Shown here: piece by piece, positions 1-9,720 of the stretch
How positions within the stretch are numbered: the first letter of the stretch is position 1
How the letters are laid out: every line of letters starts with the position of its first letter
Assembly (NCBI RefSeq): GCF_900018785.1
Contig: NZ_FCOY01000007.1
Span: 124,001-188,000, forward strand
DNA from: Xanthomonas massiliensis
Lineage (GTDB): Bacteria > Pseudomonadota > Gammaproteobacteria > Xanthomonadales > Xanthomonadaceae
Length of the DNA: 64,000 nt
Reading direction: 5' to 3'
Translations under genes and position numbers: made by a program
The notes under the pieces: model-generated
What the model saw: the letters and a program-made list of their open reading frames with translations, nothing else
The model's database searches: none
What the model was told of the DNA's origin: nothing

Positions 1-830
1 GGGTAGGCCACCGCCAGGGTCTTGCCCGGCGAGGCGTTGCGCTTGAGCTCGCTCCAGCCGGCCTCAAGCAGGATCTTCTGGCTCTCGGCCGGGGTCAGGG
101 TCAGGCGTGCGGTGCCGCTCCTGTCCTTCGTCCCCCACGAGCCGTCGTAGACGTCGGCCTCGGTACGCTCGCTGTCCTTGCCGTAGACCTGCAGGCCCAC
201 CACGTCCTGCTTCAGCGGCCCGGCAAGGTAGAAGTCGCCGCCGCGGCTGTTGCCCAGGTAGGAATGCTGCTGCACGGTCGCGTCGATGTCGACGGTGCCG
301 GTCCAGTGGTCGGGCACCTTGCGGGTGATCACGTTGACCACGCCGCCGATGGCGTCGGAACCGTACAGCGAGGACATCGGCCCGCGCACCACCTCGATAT
401 GGTCGATCGCCGCCAGCGGCGGGATCTGGCTGGCCTGGACCACGCCGGCGTCCTCGTACAGCGAGTTCTCGCGCGTGCCCTGGCGCATGCCGTCCACCAG
501 CAGCAGGGTGTAGATGCCGGGCATGCCGCGCATCATGATGTCGGCCTTGTTGACGCTGGCACCGACGATGCTCACGCCCTCGACGTTGCGCAGCGCGTCT
601 TGCAGATTGACGAAGGGCTTGCTCTCCAGCTGCTCGCGGGTCAGCACGCTGATGCTGGCCGGTGCGTCGGCGATCACCTGCTCGTAGCCGCCGGCGGTGA
701 CCACCACGGTGTCCAGCTTCTTGATCTTGTCCGCGTCGTCCGACGCCGGCTCCTGCGCGTACAGCGCCGACGACAGCGCCATCGCCAACAGGCCCAGCTC
801 GTACCTGCACCGCCTACTCGGCTTGCTCAT
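1..830 (-). CDS. TonB-dependent outer-membrane receptor, N-terminal part
   Basis: This is an energy-coupled outer-membrane receptor for a large ligand; the first 276 residues are visible and the barrel lies beyond the window edge. A signal peptide (residues 1-26, ending ALYAQ) is followed by a TonB box (TVVVTA, 41-46) and a plug domain (about 50-165) with the motifs RGMPGI, LLLVDGMR and VVRGPMSSLYGSDA. The ATG at 830 has GGAG six bases upstream and is the only start that keeps the signal peptide. The plug resembles FepA-like siderophore receptors, but the ligand cannot be read from it. It diverges from the LysR gene, and the intervening DNA carries a LysR-type operator that is repeated before the DUF3100 gene, so co-regulation with that transporter is likely. 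Confidence 0.9.
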   Translation of the reverse strand, partial: MSKPSRRCRYELGLLAMALSSALYAQEPASDDADKIKKLDTVVVTAGGYEQVIADAPASISVLTREQLESKPFVNLQDALRNVEGVSIVGASVNKADIMMRGMPGIYTLLLVDGMRQGTRENSLYEDAGVVQASQIPPLAAIDHIEVVRGPMSSLYGSDAIGGVVNVITRKVPDHWTGTVDIDATVQQHSYLGNSRGGDFYLAGPLKQDVVGLQVYGKDSERTEADVYDGSWGTKDRSGTARLTLTPAESQKILLEAGWSELKRNASPGKTLAVAY

Positions 831-965
831 TGCTCGCTCCAGATTCGTTTACGAGACACATCACCGGACACGTCGGGGAAATCCCTCCGGTCCCCCTTCG
901 ACCATTGCCCGCCGGTCACCAGGCACGCCTGGACCTGCCGGGCCAGTCTCTGCGCCCGGCCCCAT

Positions 966-1012
966 TGCAACAATGACCGAGTAACAGGATATTCGTTGCA
1001 TCCCTTGCAACG
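966..1012. promoter_or_regulatory. LysR-type operator, copy 1 (receptor/lysR promoter)
   Basis: A perfect inverted repeat, GTTGCA-N5-TGCAAC (995-1011; one more matching base pair outside), lies just upstream of the lysR start. Read toward the receptor gene, it is followed after exactly 15 bases by the 14-mer CGGTCATTGTTGCA (979 down to 966). The same parts with the same spacings occur at 2783-2828. The palindrome suits a LysR recognition site close to its own gene (autoregulation), and the third half-site suits an activation site facing the receptor promoter. Sequence and spacing are observed; the role is inferred. Confidence 0.75.
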
Positions 1013-1029
1013 CTCAACCAGGATCCCCC

Positions 1030-1986
1030 GTGTCGCCACGTTCCCGCAGCCTCCCTTCCGCCGCCGCCACGGAGGAAATGCTCGATGCCCGGCGCCTGCG
1101 CTACTTCATGCAGGTGCTGGAGAACGGCTCGGTGCGCGGCGCCGCCGACGCGCTGGGCATGGATCCCTCCGCGCTCAGCCGCGCCATTTCCGCGCTGGAG
1201 CGCGATTGCGGCGCGCGCCTGTTCCAGCGCCACGGCCGCGGCGTCACCGCCACCGACGCCGGCCAGCTGCTGGCCGCCTATGCCCGCCGCCAGCTGGGCC
1301 AGCAGCAGCACCTGCTGGCCCAGCTGGAGGGCATCCGCAAGATCGAGCGCGGCCACGTCGACCTGGTCACCGGCGAGGGTTTCGCCGACTGGCTGATGCG
1401 CCACAGCCTGCGCGACTTCATGGCCTCGCACCCGCGCATCGGCGTGGAACTGGAGATCAGCGGCACCGACGGCATCGTGCAGCGCATCGTCGAGGAACGC
1501 GCCCAGATCGGCATGCTGTTCCAGCCGCCCAAGGACGAGCGGTTGCGCTCGCACTACTCGCACCCGCAGCCGATCCAGACCCTGGTGCTGGCCGGCCACC
1601 CGCTCACCCGCATCGGCCGCCCGCTCAAGCTGGCCGACCTGGTGCCCCACGCCGGCGCCACGCTGCAGCGCGGCTTCGGCATCCGCCAGCACATCGAGGC
1701 CGCCGAGATCAGCGAGGGCATCCGCCTGAACACGGTGCTGACCACCACCTCGTTCCACGCCATCGGCCAGTTCGTCGCCGCCGGCCTGGGCTATGCGCTG
1801 TCGACCCGGCCGGCACTGGCGATGGAGCGCGACGACATGGTGGCCCTGCCGATGGAGAACCCGATCCTGCACCAGGGCCGCATGCACGTGATCTCCAAGC
1901 ACGGCCGCCTGCTCTCGCCGGCCGCGGCGGAGCTGCTGCGGCTGATCGTGCGCGACCTGGCCGCGATCGGCTCGCCCGAGTTCTAG
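1030..1986 (+). CDS. LysR-family transcriptional regulator
   Basis: This 318-residue DNA-binding regulator has an N-terminal winged helix-turn-helix (about residues 20-75, with AADALGMDPSALSRAISALE) and a C-terminal LysR effector-binding domain (about 105-310). The GTG at 1030 is chosen because AGGA sits six bases before it. The in-frame ATG at 1078 has its GGAGGA almost touching the start codon, so it is less likely. The gene stands between a divergent TonB receptor and, 0.87 kb downstream, a DUF3100/M20 operon. Both targets carry the same operator, so this protein probably activates both and controls itself. The inducer is unknown. Confidence 0.9.
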   Translation: MSPRSRSLPSAAATEEMLDARRLRYFMQVLENGSVRGAADALGMDPSALSRAISALERDCGARLFQRHGRGVTATDAGQLLAAYARRQLGQQQHLLAQLEGIRKIERGHVDLVTGEGFADWLMRHSLRDFMASHPRIGVELEISGTDGIVQRIVEERAQIGMLFQPPKDERLRSHYSHPQPIQTLVLAGHPLTRIGRPLKLADLVPHAGATLQRGFGIRQHIEAAEISEGIRLNTVLTTTSFHAIGQFVAAGLGYALSTRPALAMERDDMVALPMENPILHQGRMHVISKHGRLLSPAAAELLRLIVRDLAAIGSPEF

Positions 1987-2780
1987 CACCCTGCACGGCC
2001 GCCGGCCGATCGGGCGACACGGCGGGCCGCAGCAGGCACGTGCCAGCGCGCGACGGCCGCACGCACCGCCCGTCACCTGTCCGCGCCGGTCAGCGCGCAA
2101 CGGCGGCGCCGGGCGTGCCCGACCTCGCCGTGATCGGCGTGCCCGGTGCTAGCACGCCGGCACGACACGGGCCGGGCGAGGCGGCCGGTCGCAACCGGTC
2201 CGCACGAAGCAGCCGCACACGACTTCCGCCCTCTGTCCGTGCCGGCCGCCGTTGAACGGCGGCGGCGCTCGTGTTCGACCTCATCGCGATCGGCCTGCTC
2301 GGGTGGCAGGAAGCCGTCGTGGCGCTGGTCAGCCGGGAAGGACGGCCCATCGTGCTCCACGCGGATCGCCACACGCGGTCCCGGCATCGTCGCCTGCGTC
2401 CACCGGCCGTCACGGGACGGCCGCAGTCGAGCGGGCACGAACGGGCGGCGATCGGCTTGCGCCGGGTTCCGGCAAACCGGCGCCACGCAAGCGGACGTAC
2501 CGGATGGGACCAGCCGCGCGGCCCTCCATGCCCGCGCCAAGCGACCGGACCGGCACGGGCGCCCACCCAACCCAGCCCCTCACTTGATGCAATCCCTTCA
2601 TGCGATTGATCCCTCGCGCGATCCCCGTCGGCCTGGCGCGCTTCTCCACGGCCACTCCGCCGCCATCCCGGACCAGCCGTCCCGGATCAGATGCCAGCCA
2701 GGAAGGGCCTCGCTCTGGGCATGGGCGGCGCCGTTCTTGCAAACGCACGCCGGGCATCGCCGCCCGGCCGGAGCACAGGC
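1987..2780. other. Gene-poor stretch, no supported gene
   Basis: About 0.8 kb follows lysR without a recognisable gene. Open frames exist on both strands (for example 2271-2609 + and 2073-2570 -), but their translations are arginine/proline/alanine-rich, match no family I recognise, and lack convincing ribosome-binding sites. The stretch may be the remnant of a decayed gene between the regulator and its target operon. The only clear element is the operator at its right end. Confidence 0.5.
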
Positions 2781-2828
2781 GTGTTGCACACGATGCAACA
2801 CATCTGCCGATGACCGGTCATTGTTGCA
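2781..2828. promoter_or_regulatory. LysR-type operator, copy 2 (DUF3100 promoter)
   Basis: A perfect inverted repeat has 8-base arms (GTGTTGCA at 2781-2788 and its complement at 2794-2801) around a 5-base spacer. It is followed after 15 bases from the core TGCAAC by CGGTCATTGTTGCA (2815-2828). Arm sequence, 5-base spacer, 15-base gap and 14-mer all match the copy at 966-1012. The palindrome lies farther from the DUF3100 start (2858) and the single half-site nearer, the usual recognition-then-activation order for LysR proteins. Confidence 0.78.
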
Positions 2829-2857
2829 GCAGTCGCGCCCGCGGACACTGCTTGCCC

Positions 2858-4222
2858 ATGGCCACCGCGCTTCCCGAACCCGTCGCCGTCCGCGACGCCG
2901 CACCGTCCCCGCCCGATCGTCCCGCGCGCCTGCGCCTGGCCGTGGCGGTCGTCGCCGTGACCGCGCTGGCCGAGGCCATCGGCACCACCGCGGTGCCGCT
3001 CGGCCCGGTCAGGCTGGCGATCCTGCCGATGCTGTGGGCGCTGCTGCTGGGCGTGCTGTGGAGCGCGTTCTCGCCGCGGCTGCCACGGGCGCTGCGCATC
3101 GGCGCGGACCTGCAGGACTACGCCGCCGCGCTGCTCAACCTGGCGCTGCTGCTGTTCATCACCAAGCTCGGGCTGATGGCCGGGCACGCCCTGCCGCAGC
3201 TACGCGAGGCCGGCTGGGCGCTGGCCTTCCAGGAGTTCGGCCACGCCTTCGGCACCCTGGTGCTGGGCCTGCCGCTGGCGCTGGCGCTGGGCATCAAGCG
3301 CGAGGCGGTCGGCGCCACGTTCTCGATCGGCCGCGAGAACAACCTGGCGATCATCGCCCAGCGCTACGGCATGGACTCGCCGGAAGGCCGCGGGGTGATG
3401 GCCGAGTACATCACCGGCACCGTGCTGGGCGCGGTCTTCATCACCGTGCTGGCCAGCGTGGTGGCCAGCACCGGGCTGTTCGACCCGCGCTCGCTGGCGA
3501 TGGGCGCCGGCATGGGCTCGGGCAGCATGATGGCCGCGGCGATCGGCGCCATCGCCGCGCAGCAGCCCGACGCCCTGCGCCCGCACCTGGCCGCGATCGC
3601 CGCCGCCGCCAACCTGATCGCCGGCGTGGCCGGCTTCTACTTCGCCCTGTTCCTGTCGCTGCCGGCGTGCAACTGGCTCTATGCCCGGCTCGAACCGGTG
3701 CTCGGCCGCCTGTCCCGCCGCAATGCCGGCGCGCCGGATGCGGAGCCAGCCATGCCGGCCGCCGCGCCGCCCGCGCCGGCCCGCCCCATGGCCCCGGCCG
3801 ACCTGGCGTGCGTGGCCGGGCTGATGTGCCTGGGCATCCTCGTGAGCAACGCGCTGTCCGGCCACACCTCGCCGCCGCAGACCTTGCCGGGCCTGGCGAT
3901 CATGCTCGGGATCGCCGCGGTGGCGATCGGCCTCAAGCGCGCCTGGCCGCGCCTGCCGCTGATGCTGGTGCTGTCGATCCTGGCCACCGTCGCCGCCGTG
4001 CCGGGCGCGTGGCCCGGCGCGCAGGCGGTGGCCGCCCTGACCGACAAGGTGCAGTTCATGAGCCTGACCACGCCGGTGCTGGCCCTGGCCGGCTTCAGCA
4101 TCGTCAAGGACCTGCCGGCCTTCCGCCGCCTCGGCTGGCGCATCGTCGCGGTCTCGCTCACCGCCACCGCCGGCACCTTCCTCGGCGCGGCCTGCATCGC
4201 CGAATTCTTCCATCGCACATGA
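2858..4222 (+). CDS. DUF3100 family inner-membrane protein, putative transporter
   Basis: This 454-residue polytopic membrane protein has roughly ten or eleven hydrophobic segments, split by a Pro/Ala-rich hydrophilic linker near residues 290-310. The central region has FSIGRENNLAIIAQRYGM and a glycine-rich GAGMGSGSMMAAAIGAI, typical of this uncharacterised family. The ATG at 2858 begins the segment leading into the first helix; an earlier in-frame ATG at 2810 would fall inside the operator region. Its stop overlaps the M20 amidohydrolase start (ATGA), so the two are translationally coupled. DUF3100 genes are known to sit beside M20 amidohydrolases. I infer uptake (or export) of the hydrolase substrate or product, under LysR control. 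Confidence 0.85.
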   Translation: MATALPEPVAVRDAAPSPPDRPARLRLAVAVVAVTALAEAIGTTAVPLGPVRLAILPMLWALLLGVLWSAFSPRLPRALRIGADLQDYAAALLNLALLLFITKLGLMAGHALPQLREAGWALAFQEFGHAFGTLVLGLPLALALGIKREAVGATFSIGRENNLAIIAQRYGMDSPEGRGVMAEYITGTVLGAVFITVLASVVASTGLFDPRSLAMGAGMGSGSMMAAAIGAIAAQQPDALRPHLAAIAAAANLIAGVAGFYFALFLSLPACNWLYARLEPVLGRLSRRNAGAPDAEPAMPAAAPPAPARPMAPADLACVAGLMCLGILVSNALSGHTSPPQTLPGLAIMLGIAAVAIGLKRAWPRLPLMLVLSILATVAAVPGAWPGAQAVAALTDKVQFMSLTTPVLALAGFSIVKDLPAFRRLGWRIVAVSLTATAGTFLGAACIAEFFHRT

Positions 4223-5406
4223 GCACCATCGACATGGACACGGTCCCCGCCATCGATCCCGACATCCGCGCCCGCATGGTCCAGTGGCGCCAGGACATCC
4301 ACGCCCACCCGGAGACCGCCTTCACCGAGCACCGCACCTCCGAACTGGTGGCCGGCGTGCTCGGCGACCTGGGCCTGGACGTGCACCGCGGCCTGGCCGG
4401 CACCGGCGTGGTCGCCACCCTGTACAACGGCGAAGGCCCGGCCATCGGCCTGCGCGCGGACATGGACGCGCTGGACATCCACGAGTGCAGCGGCGTCGCC
4501 TACGCCTCGCGCACCCCGGGCAAGATGCACGCCTGCGGCCACGACGGGCATACCGCGATGCTGCTCGGCGCGGCCGCGCAACTGGCGCGCGCGCCCGACT
4601 TCCGCGGCACCGTGCATTTCATCTTCCAGCCGGCCGAGGAGAACGAGGGCGGCGGGCGGGTGATGGTCGAACAGGGGCTGTTCGAGCGCTTCCCGGTCGC
4701 GGCGGTCTACGGCATGCACAACTTCCCCGAGCTGCCGCTGGGGCACTTCGCCATCCGCGAGGGCTGCATGACCGCGTTCCTGGACAACTTCGAGATCCGC
4801 GTCGAGGGCCGCGGCTGCCACGGCGCCACGCCCGAGCTGGGGATCGACCCGATCGTCGCCGCCGCGCAACTGGTCGGCGCCCTGCAGACCATCGCCTCGC
4901 GCACCCTCTCGGCACGCGAGGCCGGCGTGGTCAGCGTCACCCAGATCCACGGCGGCGATACCTGGAACGTGATCCCGCCGCAGGTGGTGCTGCGCGGCAC
5001 CACCCGCGCCCTCGATGCCGGCGTGCGCGAGCGCATCGAGGCCGCCATGCAGCGCATCTGCCGCGGCACGGCCGAGGCCACCGGCGCAGGCATCGTGCTG
5101 GACTACCGGCGCGGCTACCCGGGCGTGGTCAACACCGGGCCGCAGACCCGCGCCGCCGCCGCCGCCGCCCGCCGCGTCGCCGGCGCGACGAACGTGGACG
5201 AGGAGGCCCCGCCGATCATGGCCGCCGAGGACTTCGCCTTCATGCTGCAGCGCGTGCCCGGCGCCTATATCGGGATCGGCACCGGGCGCGGCCCGGACAC
5301 CCCGCCGGTGCACAACCCGCGCTACGACTTCAACGACGATGCCCTGCCGCTGGGCGCGGCCTACTGGAAGGCCCTGGTCGAGCAGGAGCTGCCGCTGTCC
5401 CAGTGA
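4219..5406 (+). CDS. M20 family metallo-amidohydrolase (hippuricase/N-acyl amino acid hydrolase-like)
   Basis: This 395-residue zinc hydrolase is of the M20D type, which releases an amino acid from N-acyl, N-aroyl or peptide-like conjugates. The metal-site motifs are present: MHACGHDGHTAM (about 103-114), the catalytic QPAEENEGG, YGMHNFPELPLG, and the C-terminal PPVHNPRYDFND. A dimerisation lid domain lies between about 190 and 305. There is no signal peptide, so it acts in the cytosol on imported substrate. The ATG overlaps the DUF3100 stop. With the receptor, the DUF3100 protein and downstream serine dehydratase, a pathway 'import conjugate, split it, degrade the released amino acid' is plausible; the exact substrate is not visible. 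Confidence 0.92.
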   Translation: MSTIDMDTVPAIDPDIRARMVQWRQDIHAHPETAFTEHRTSELVAGVLGDLGLDVHRGLAGTGVVATLYNGEGPAIGLRADMDALDIHECSGVAYASRTPGKMHACGHDGHTAMLLGAAAQLARAPDFRGTVHFIFQPAEENEGGGRVMVEQGLFERFPVAAVYGMHNFPELPLGHFAIREGCMTAFLDNFEIRVEGRGCHGATPELGIDPIVAAAQLVGALQTIASRTLSAREAGVVSVTQIHGGDTWNVIPPQVVLRGTTRALDAGVRERIEAAMQRICRGTAEATGAGIVLDYRRGYPGVVNTGPQTRAAAAAARRVAGATNVDEEAPPIMAAEDFAFMLQRVPGAYIGIGTGRGPDTPPVHNPRYDFNDDALPLGAAYWKALVEQELPLSQ

Positions 5407-5430
5407 CCGGGCAGCGGCATCCCGCCACAT

Positions 5431-5503
5431 TTACGAAATTATCCCCGAACTACGGCCGTATGATGCCGGCATCATGCAGATGTCGCGCAATAATTACGAA
5501 ATT
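5431..5503. promoter_or_regulatory. Repeated TTACGAAATT boxes and -10 element at the GntR promoter
   Basis: The 10-mer TTACGAAATT occurs twice, at 5431-5440 and 5494-5503, 63 bases (six helical turns) apart. Between them lie TATGAT (5459-5464), a good -10 hexamer, and a perfect 16-base palindrome ATGATGCC/GGCATCAT (5460-5475). No clear -35 is seen. The second box is inside the first codons of the GntR gene. The arrangement suits autorepression by looping; this role is inferred. Confidence 0.45.
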
Positions 5504-6244
5504 CCAGCAAACCCCGACGCCGGCGCGACGACGCTGGCCTCGCGCACCTACCTGCAGCTGCGCCACGACATCGTGCGCGGGCGCCTGGCGGCGGGCAGCA
5601 AGCTGCGCCTGGTGGACCTGGTGGCGCGCTACGACGCCGGCATGTCGCCGGTGCGCGAGGCGCTGGCGCGGCTGTGCGGCGAGCAGCTGGTGGTCAGCGA
5701 GGACCAGCGCGGCTTCATGGTCGCGCCGCTGTCGCTGCAGGAACTGGACGACATCGCCCGGGTGCGCAACCTGGTGGTGGACGAGGCGATGAACGATTCC
5801 ATCCTGCACGGCGACGATGCCTGGGAAGCGCGCCTGCGCGCGGCGCTGGCGGCGCTGGGCGAGCTGGAGGCCGCGGTGTCCGGCCGCCCGGTGGCCCTGC
5901 CGCCGGAGCAGCTCGATGCCCTGGAAGCGCGCAACCACGCCTTCCACCGGGCGCTGCTGTCGGCGTGCCGCTCGCCGTGGCTGCTCAAGCTGCAGGAAAG
6001 CTTCTACCACCAGGCCGAGCGCTACCGCTACGCCGCGCTGCCGCGCGCGCGCGACAAGCGCTTCACCTGGGACGAGCACCAGGCCATCGCCGAGGCCGCC
6101 CTGCAGCGCAACGTGATCAAGGCCTGCCGCCTGCACGACGACCACCTGGCACGCACCCACGCCAGCATCCGCGCCGCGCTGGCCGACCGCCTGGCGCCCA
6201 CCGCCGCGCCGGTGTTCTCCCCCCGTTCCCGTCCCTCCCGGTAA
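5474..6244 (+). CDS. GntR-family regulator, FCD (FadR-like) subgroup
   Basis: This regulator of about 256 residues has an N-terminal winged helix (about 20-85, with [21 protein letters not shown] and [17 protein letters not shown]) and a C-terminal all-helical FCD ligand domain (about 100-240). The metal-binding-type His/Asp residues are visible in [12 protein letters not shown] and near [11 protein letters not shown]. The start is the ATG at 5474 or 5480. Neither has a Shine-Dalgarno sequence; a TATGAT box ten bases upstream hints at a leaderless message. It follows the amidohydrolase and precedes L-serine dehydratase by seven bases, so it may control serine use. Effector unknown. Confidence 0.88.
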   Translation: MQMSRNNYEIPANPDAGATTLASRTYLQLRHDIVRGRLAAGSKLRLVDLVARYDAGMSPVREALARLCGEQLVVSEDQRGFMVAPLSLQELDDIARVRNLVVDEAMNDSILHGDDAWEARLRAALAALGELEAAVSGRPVALPPEQLDALEARNHAFHRALLSACRSPWLLKLQESFYHQAERYRYAALPRARDKRFTWDEHQAIAEAALQRNVIKACRLHDDHLARTHASIRAALADRLAPTAAPVFSPRSRPSR

Positions 6245-6251
6245 AGCCGCC

Positions 6252-7634
<1,383 letters not shown>

Positions 7635-7694
7635 GCGGCCGGCCCGGCCGGGCACGCGCTACATTGGCGCGATCCCCAGACGCAGGAAGCGACC

Positions 7695-8537
7695 ATGACC
7701 GCCCCCCGTGAATCCGGCCGCCCGCGGCGCGGCGGCAAGGGCCTGCCCGGCCTGGCCAAGCTGCTCGCCGGTGCCGGCTGCCTGCTGGTCCTGGCCGCCT
7801 ATCTCGGCAACCGCCGGCACGGAACCGACGCGCCGCCGCCCGCACCGGCGCTGGCCGAGACCCAGCTGCCAGGTGCCGGCGGCAGCGACGGCCATGGCGA
7901 TGCGGTGATCCTGAAGCCCGGCAGCGGCGGCGGACCCGCGCGGATCACGGATGCGCGCTTGGCGGTCGATGCCGACGGACGCACGCTGCGCATCGAGGGC
8001 GACATCGGCCCGCGCTTCGCCGGCGACCTGGAACAGGCGCTCGCGGCCACGCCCGCGCTGCAGCGCATCGTCATCACCAGCGGCGGCGGCTATGCCGGGC
8101 CGGGGCTAGAGGCGGCGCGGCTGATCCGCCGCCGCAACCTGACCGTCCGGGTCAGGTCGTACTGCGCGAGCATGTGCGTGGGCCTGTGGGCGGCCGCCGC
8201 GGCCCGCGAGCTGGAGCCGGACGCCGTCATCGGCCTGCACCAGTGGCGCACGCCCTGCGCCACGTTGGCGCCGGAGGAACGCCGCGAATGCGAATACAGC
8301 GCCCAGTTCTGGACCCAGCACGACACCGTCTACGACGCCTGGCTGCGCAGCGCCGGCTTCAACCAGCACCTGCTCGACCTGCAGGCCAATACACCCGCCG
8401 ACCAGGTCGCCGTGCTCGCCGCGCCGCAACTGTGGGACAACGGCGTGGATTTCGCGGTGCCCGACGCCACCGGCCGGCCCATGAGCCGCGAGCAGGTGCG
8501 CACCCTGCTGGCGGCGAAATACGGCCGCGGCGGCTGA
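7695..8537 (+). CDS. Membrane-anchored ClpP-fold (COG3904-like) protein
   Basis: This 280-residue protein has one transmembrane anchor (about 20-36), a Pro/Ala-rich linker, and a periplasmic domain with a ClpP/SppA-like signature. TSGGGYAGPGLEAARLI (about 128-144) resembles the oxyanion/GG loop, YCASMC offers a candidate nucleophile Ser159, and IGLHQW a candidate His182. Cysteines 157, 161 and one near 188 could form disulfides. This pattern matches predicted periplasmic proteins of the COG3904 type, which are ClpP-like but of unknown activity. AGGAAG precedes the ATG. No partner gene is evident; it stands alone between sdaA and the convergent hom gene. Confidence 0.7.
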   Translation: MTAPRESGRPRRGGKGLPGLAKLLAGAGCLLVLAAYLGNRRHGTDAPPPAPALAETQLPGAGGSDGHGDAVILKPGSGGGPARITDARLAVDADGRTLRIEGDIGPRFAGDLEQALAATPALQRIVITSGGGYAGPGLEAARLIRRRNLTVRVRSYCASMCVGLWAAAAARELEPDAVIGLHQWRTPCATLAPEERRECEYSAQFWTQHDTVYDAWLRSAGFNQHLLDLQANTPADQVAVLAAPQLWDNGVDFAVPDATGRPMSREQVRTLLAAKYGRGG

Positions 8538-8592
8538 AGAGGCGCCGGCGCCCGCCGGGGCGACTACGCCCGGTCGCGCGCGGCCGGGCGGC

Positions 8593-9720
8593 TCAGGGAT
8601 CGACGACCCGCAGCACGTCGTCCAGCAGCGCCGCCGCGGTGACGTCCGCGCCGGCGCCCGGGCCCTGGATCAGCAACGGCTGCTCGCGATAGCGGTCGCT
8701 GTGGATGGCCACGCGGTTGTCGGTGCCGGCGCCGCCGCACAGCGGGTGCGCGGCCGGCAGCGCGCGCAGGCCGACGCTGGCACCGTCCGCGTCGAAGCGG
8801 GCGACGAAGCGCAGGCACAGGCCGTCGTCACGCGCCTGTTGCAGGGCCGGCGCCAGTGCCGCGTCGAGCGTCTCCAGCTGGCCGTCCACGGCCGCGGCCG
8901 GCAACGCGGCCAGGGCCGGCGGCACCAGCGACTGCACCTGCACGCGCCGGGCCTCCAGCGGCATCCCGGCACTGCGCGCCAGGATCAGCAGCTTGCGGCG
9001 CACGTCCTCGCCGGACAGGTCCACGCGCGGGTCCGGCTCGGTATAGCCGCGCTCGCGCGCCCGGCGCACCAGCGCGGAGAACGGCACCTGCCCATCGAAG
9101 TGGTGGAACAGCCAGGCCAGCGAACCGGACAGCACGCCCTCCACCGCATGGATGTGGTCGCCGCCGGCCACCAGCGCACGCACGCTGGACAGCAGCGGCA
9201 GGCCGGCACCGACCGTGGCGCTGTCGCCGTAGCCGGCGCCCGAAAGCGCGCGGCTCTCCTCGATGGCCTGGGCGCGGGCCAGCGCCGCCCCGCGTCCGAG
9301 CTTGTTGGCGGTGACCACGTGCACGCCGCGCGCCAGCCATTCGGCATGCCAGTTGGCCACGCCCTCGCTGGCGGTGGCGTCCACCAGCACGTCGCCGGCA
9401 CGCAGCGCCTCGGTCTCGGCCCAGGGCTGCAGCCCGGGGCTGCTGCCGCGCAGGCCGGGGTCACGCGGCGGGGCGGCCGGGTCGCGGCGCTCGGCGCGGC
9501 ACGCCTGCGCCAGTGCCGCATCCGGCGCCTTGCCGCAGGCCAGGGCGGTACGCGAGTTGGCCAGCCAGATGAACGTGGGCAGGCGCAGGCCGCGCCCGGC
9601 CAGCACCTGGTAGCGGTGCACGAAGGCGCTGCCGACCGTGCCGGTGCCGAGCAGGGCCAGGCGCGGCGTGGCCGGCGCCGGCCGCACCGCGCGACGCGGC
9701 GTCGGCGCCACCGCGCTCAC
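8593..9720 (-). CDS. Homoserine dehydrogenase (stand-alone)
   Basis: This 375-residue enzyme reduces aspartate semialdehyde to homoserine, the branch point to threonine and methionine. It has an N-terminal Rossmann fold (LALLGTGTVGSAFVHR, about 20-35), the substrate region with VVTANKLG and EGVLSGSLAWLF, and YTEPDPRVDLSGEDVRRKLLIL typical of the catalytic domain. There is no fused aspartokinase and no obvious ACT domain. The GTG start at 9720 overlaps the metB stop as GTGA, which indicates translational coupling and decides the start. It is the last gene of the metX-metB-hom operon under the SAM riboswitch. Confidence 0.93.
   Translation of the reverse strand: MSAVAPTPRRAVRPAPATPRLALLGTGTVGSAFVHRYQVLAGRGLRLPTFIWLANSRTALACGKAPDAALAQACRAERRDPAAPPRDPGLRGSSPGLQPWAETEALRAGDVLVDATASEGVANWHAEWLARGVHVVTANKLGRGAALARAQAIEESRALSGAGYGDSATVGAGLPLLSSVRALVAGGDHIHAVEGVLSGSLAWLFHHFDGQVPFSALVRRARERGYTEPDPRVDLSGEDVRRKLLILARSAGMPLEARRVQVQSLVPPALAALPAAAVDGQLETLDAALAPALQQARDDGLCLRFVARFDADGASVGLRALPAAHPLCGGAGTDNRVAIHSDRYREQPLLIQGPGAGADVTAAALLDDVLRVVDP

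Noticed and set aside
2073..2570. Open frame of 165 codons on the minus strand in the gene-free stretch
   Set aside because: The translation is low-complexity and Arg-rich, has no good ribosome-binding site and no recognisable family; GC-rich DNA gives such frames by chance.
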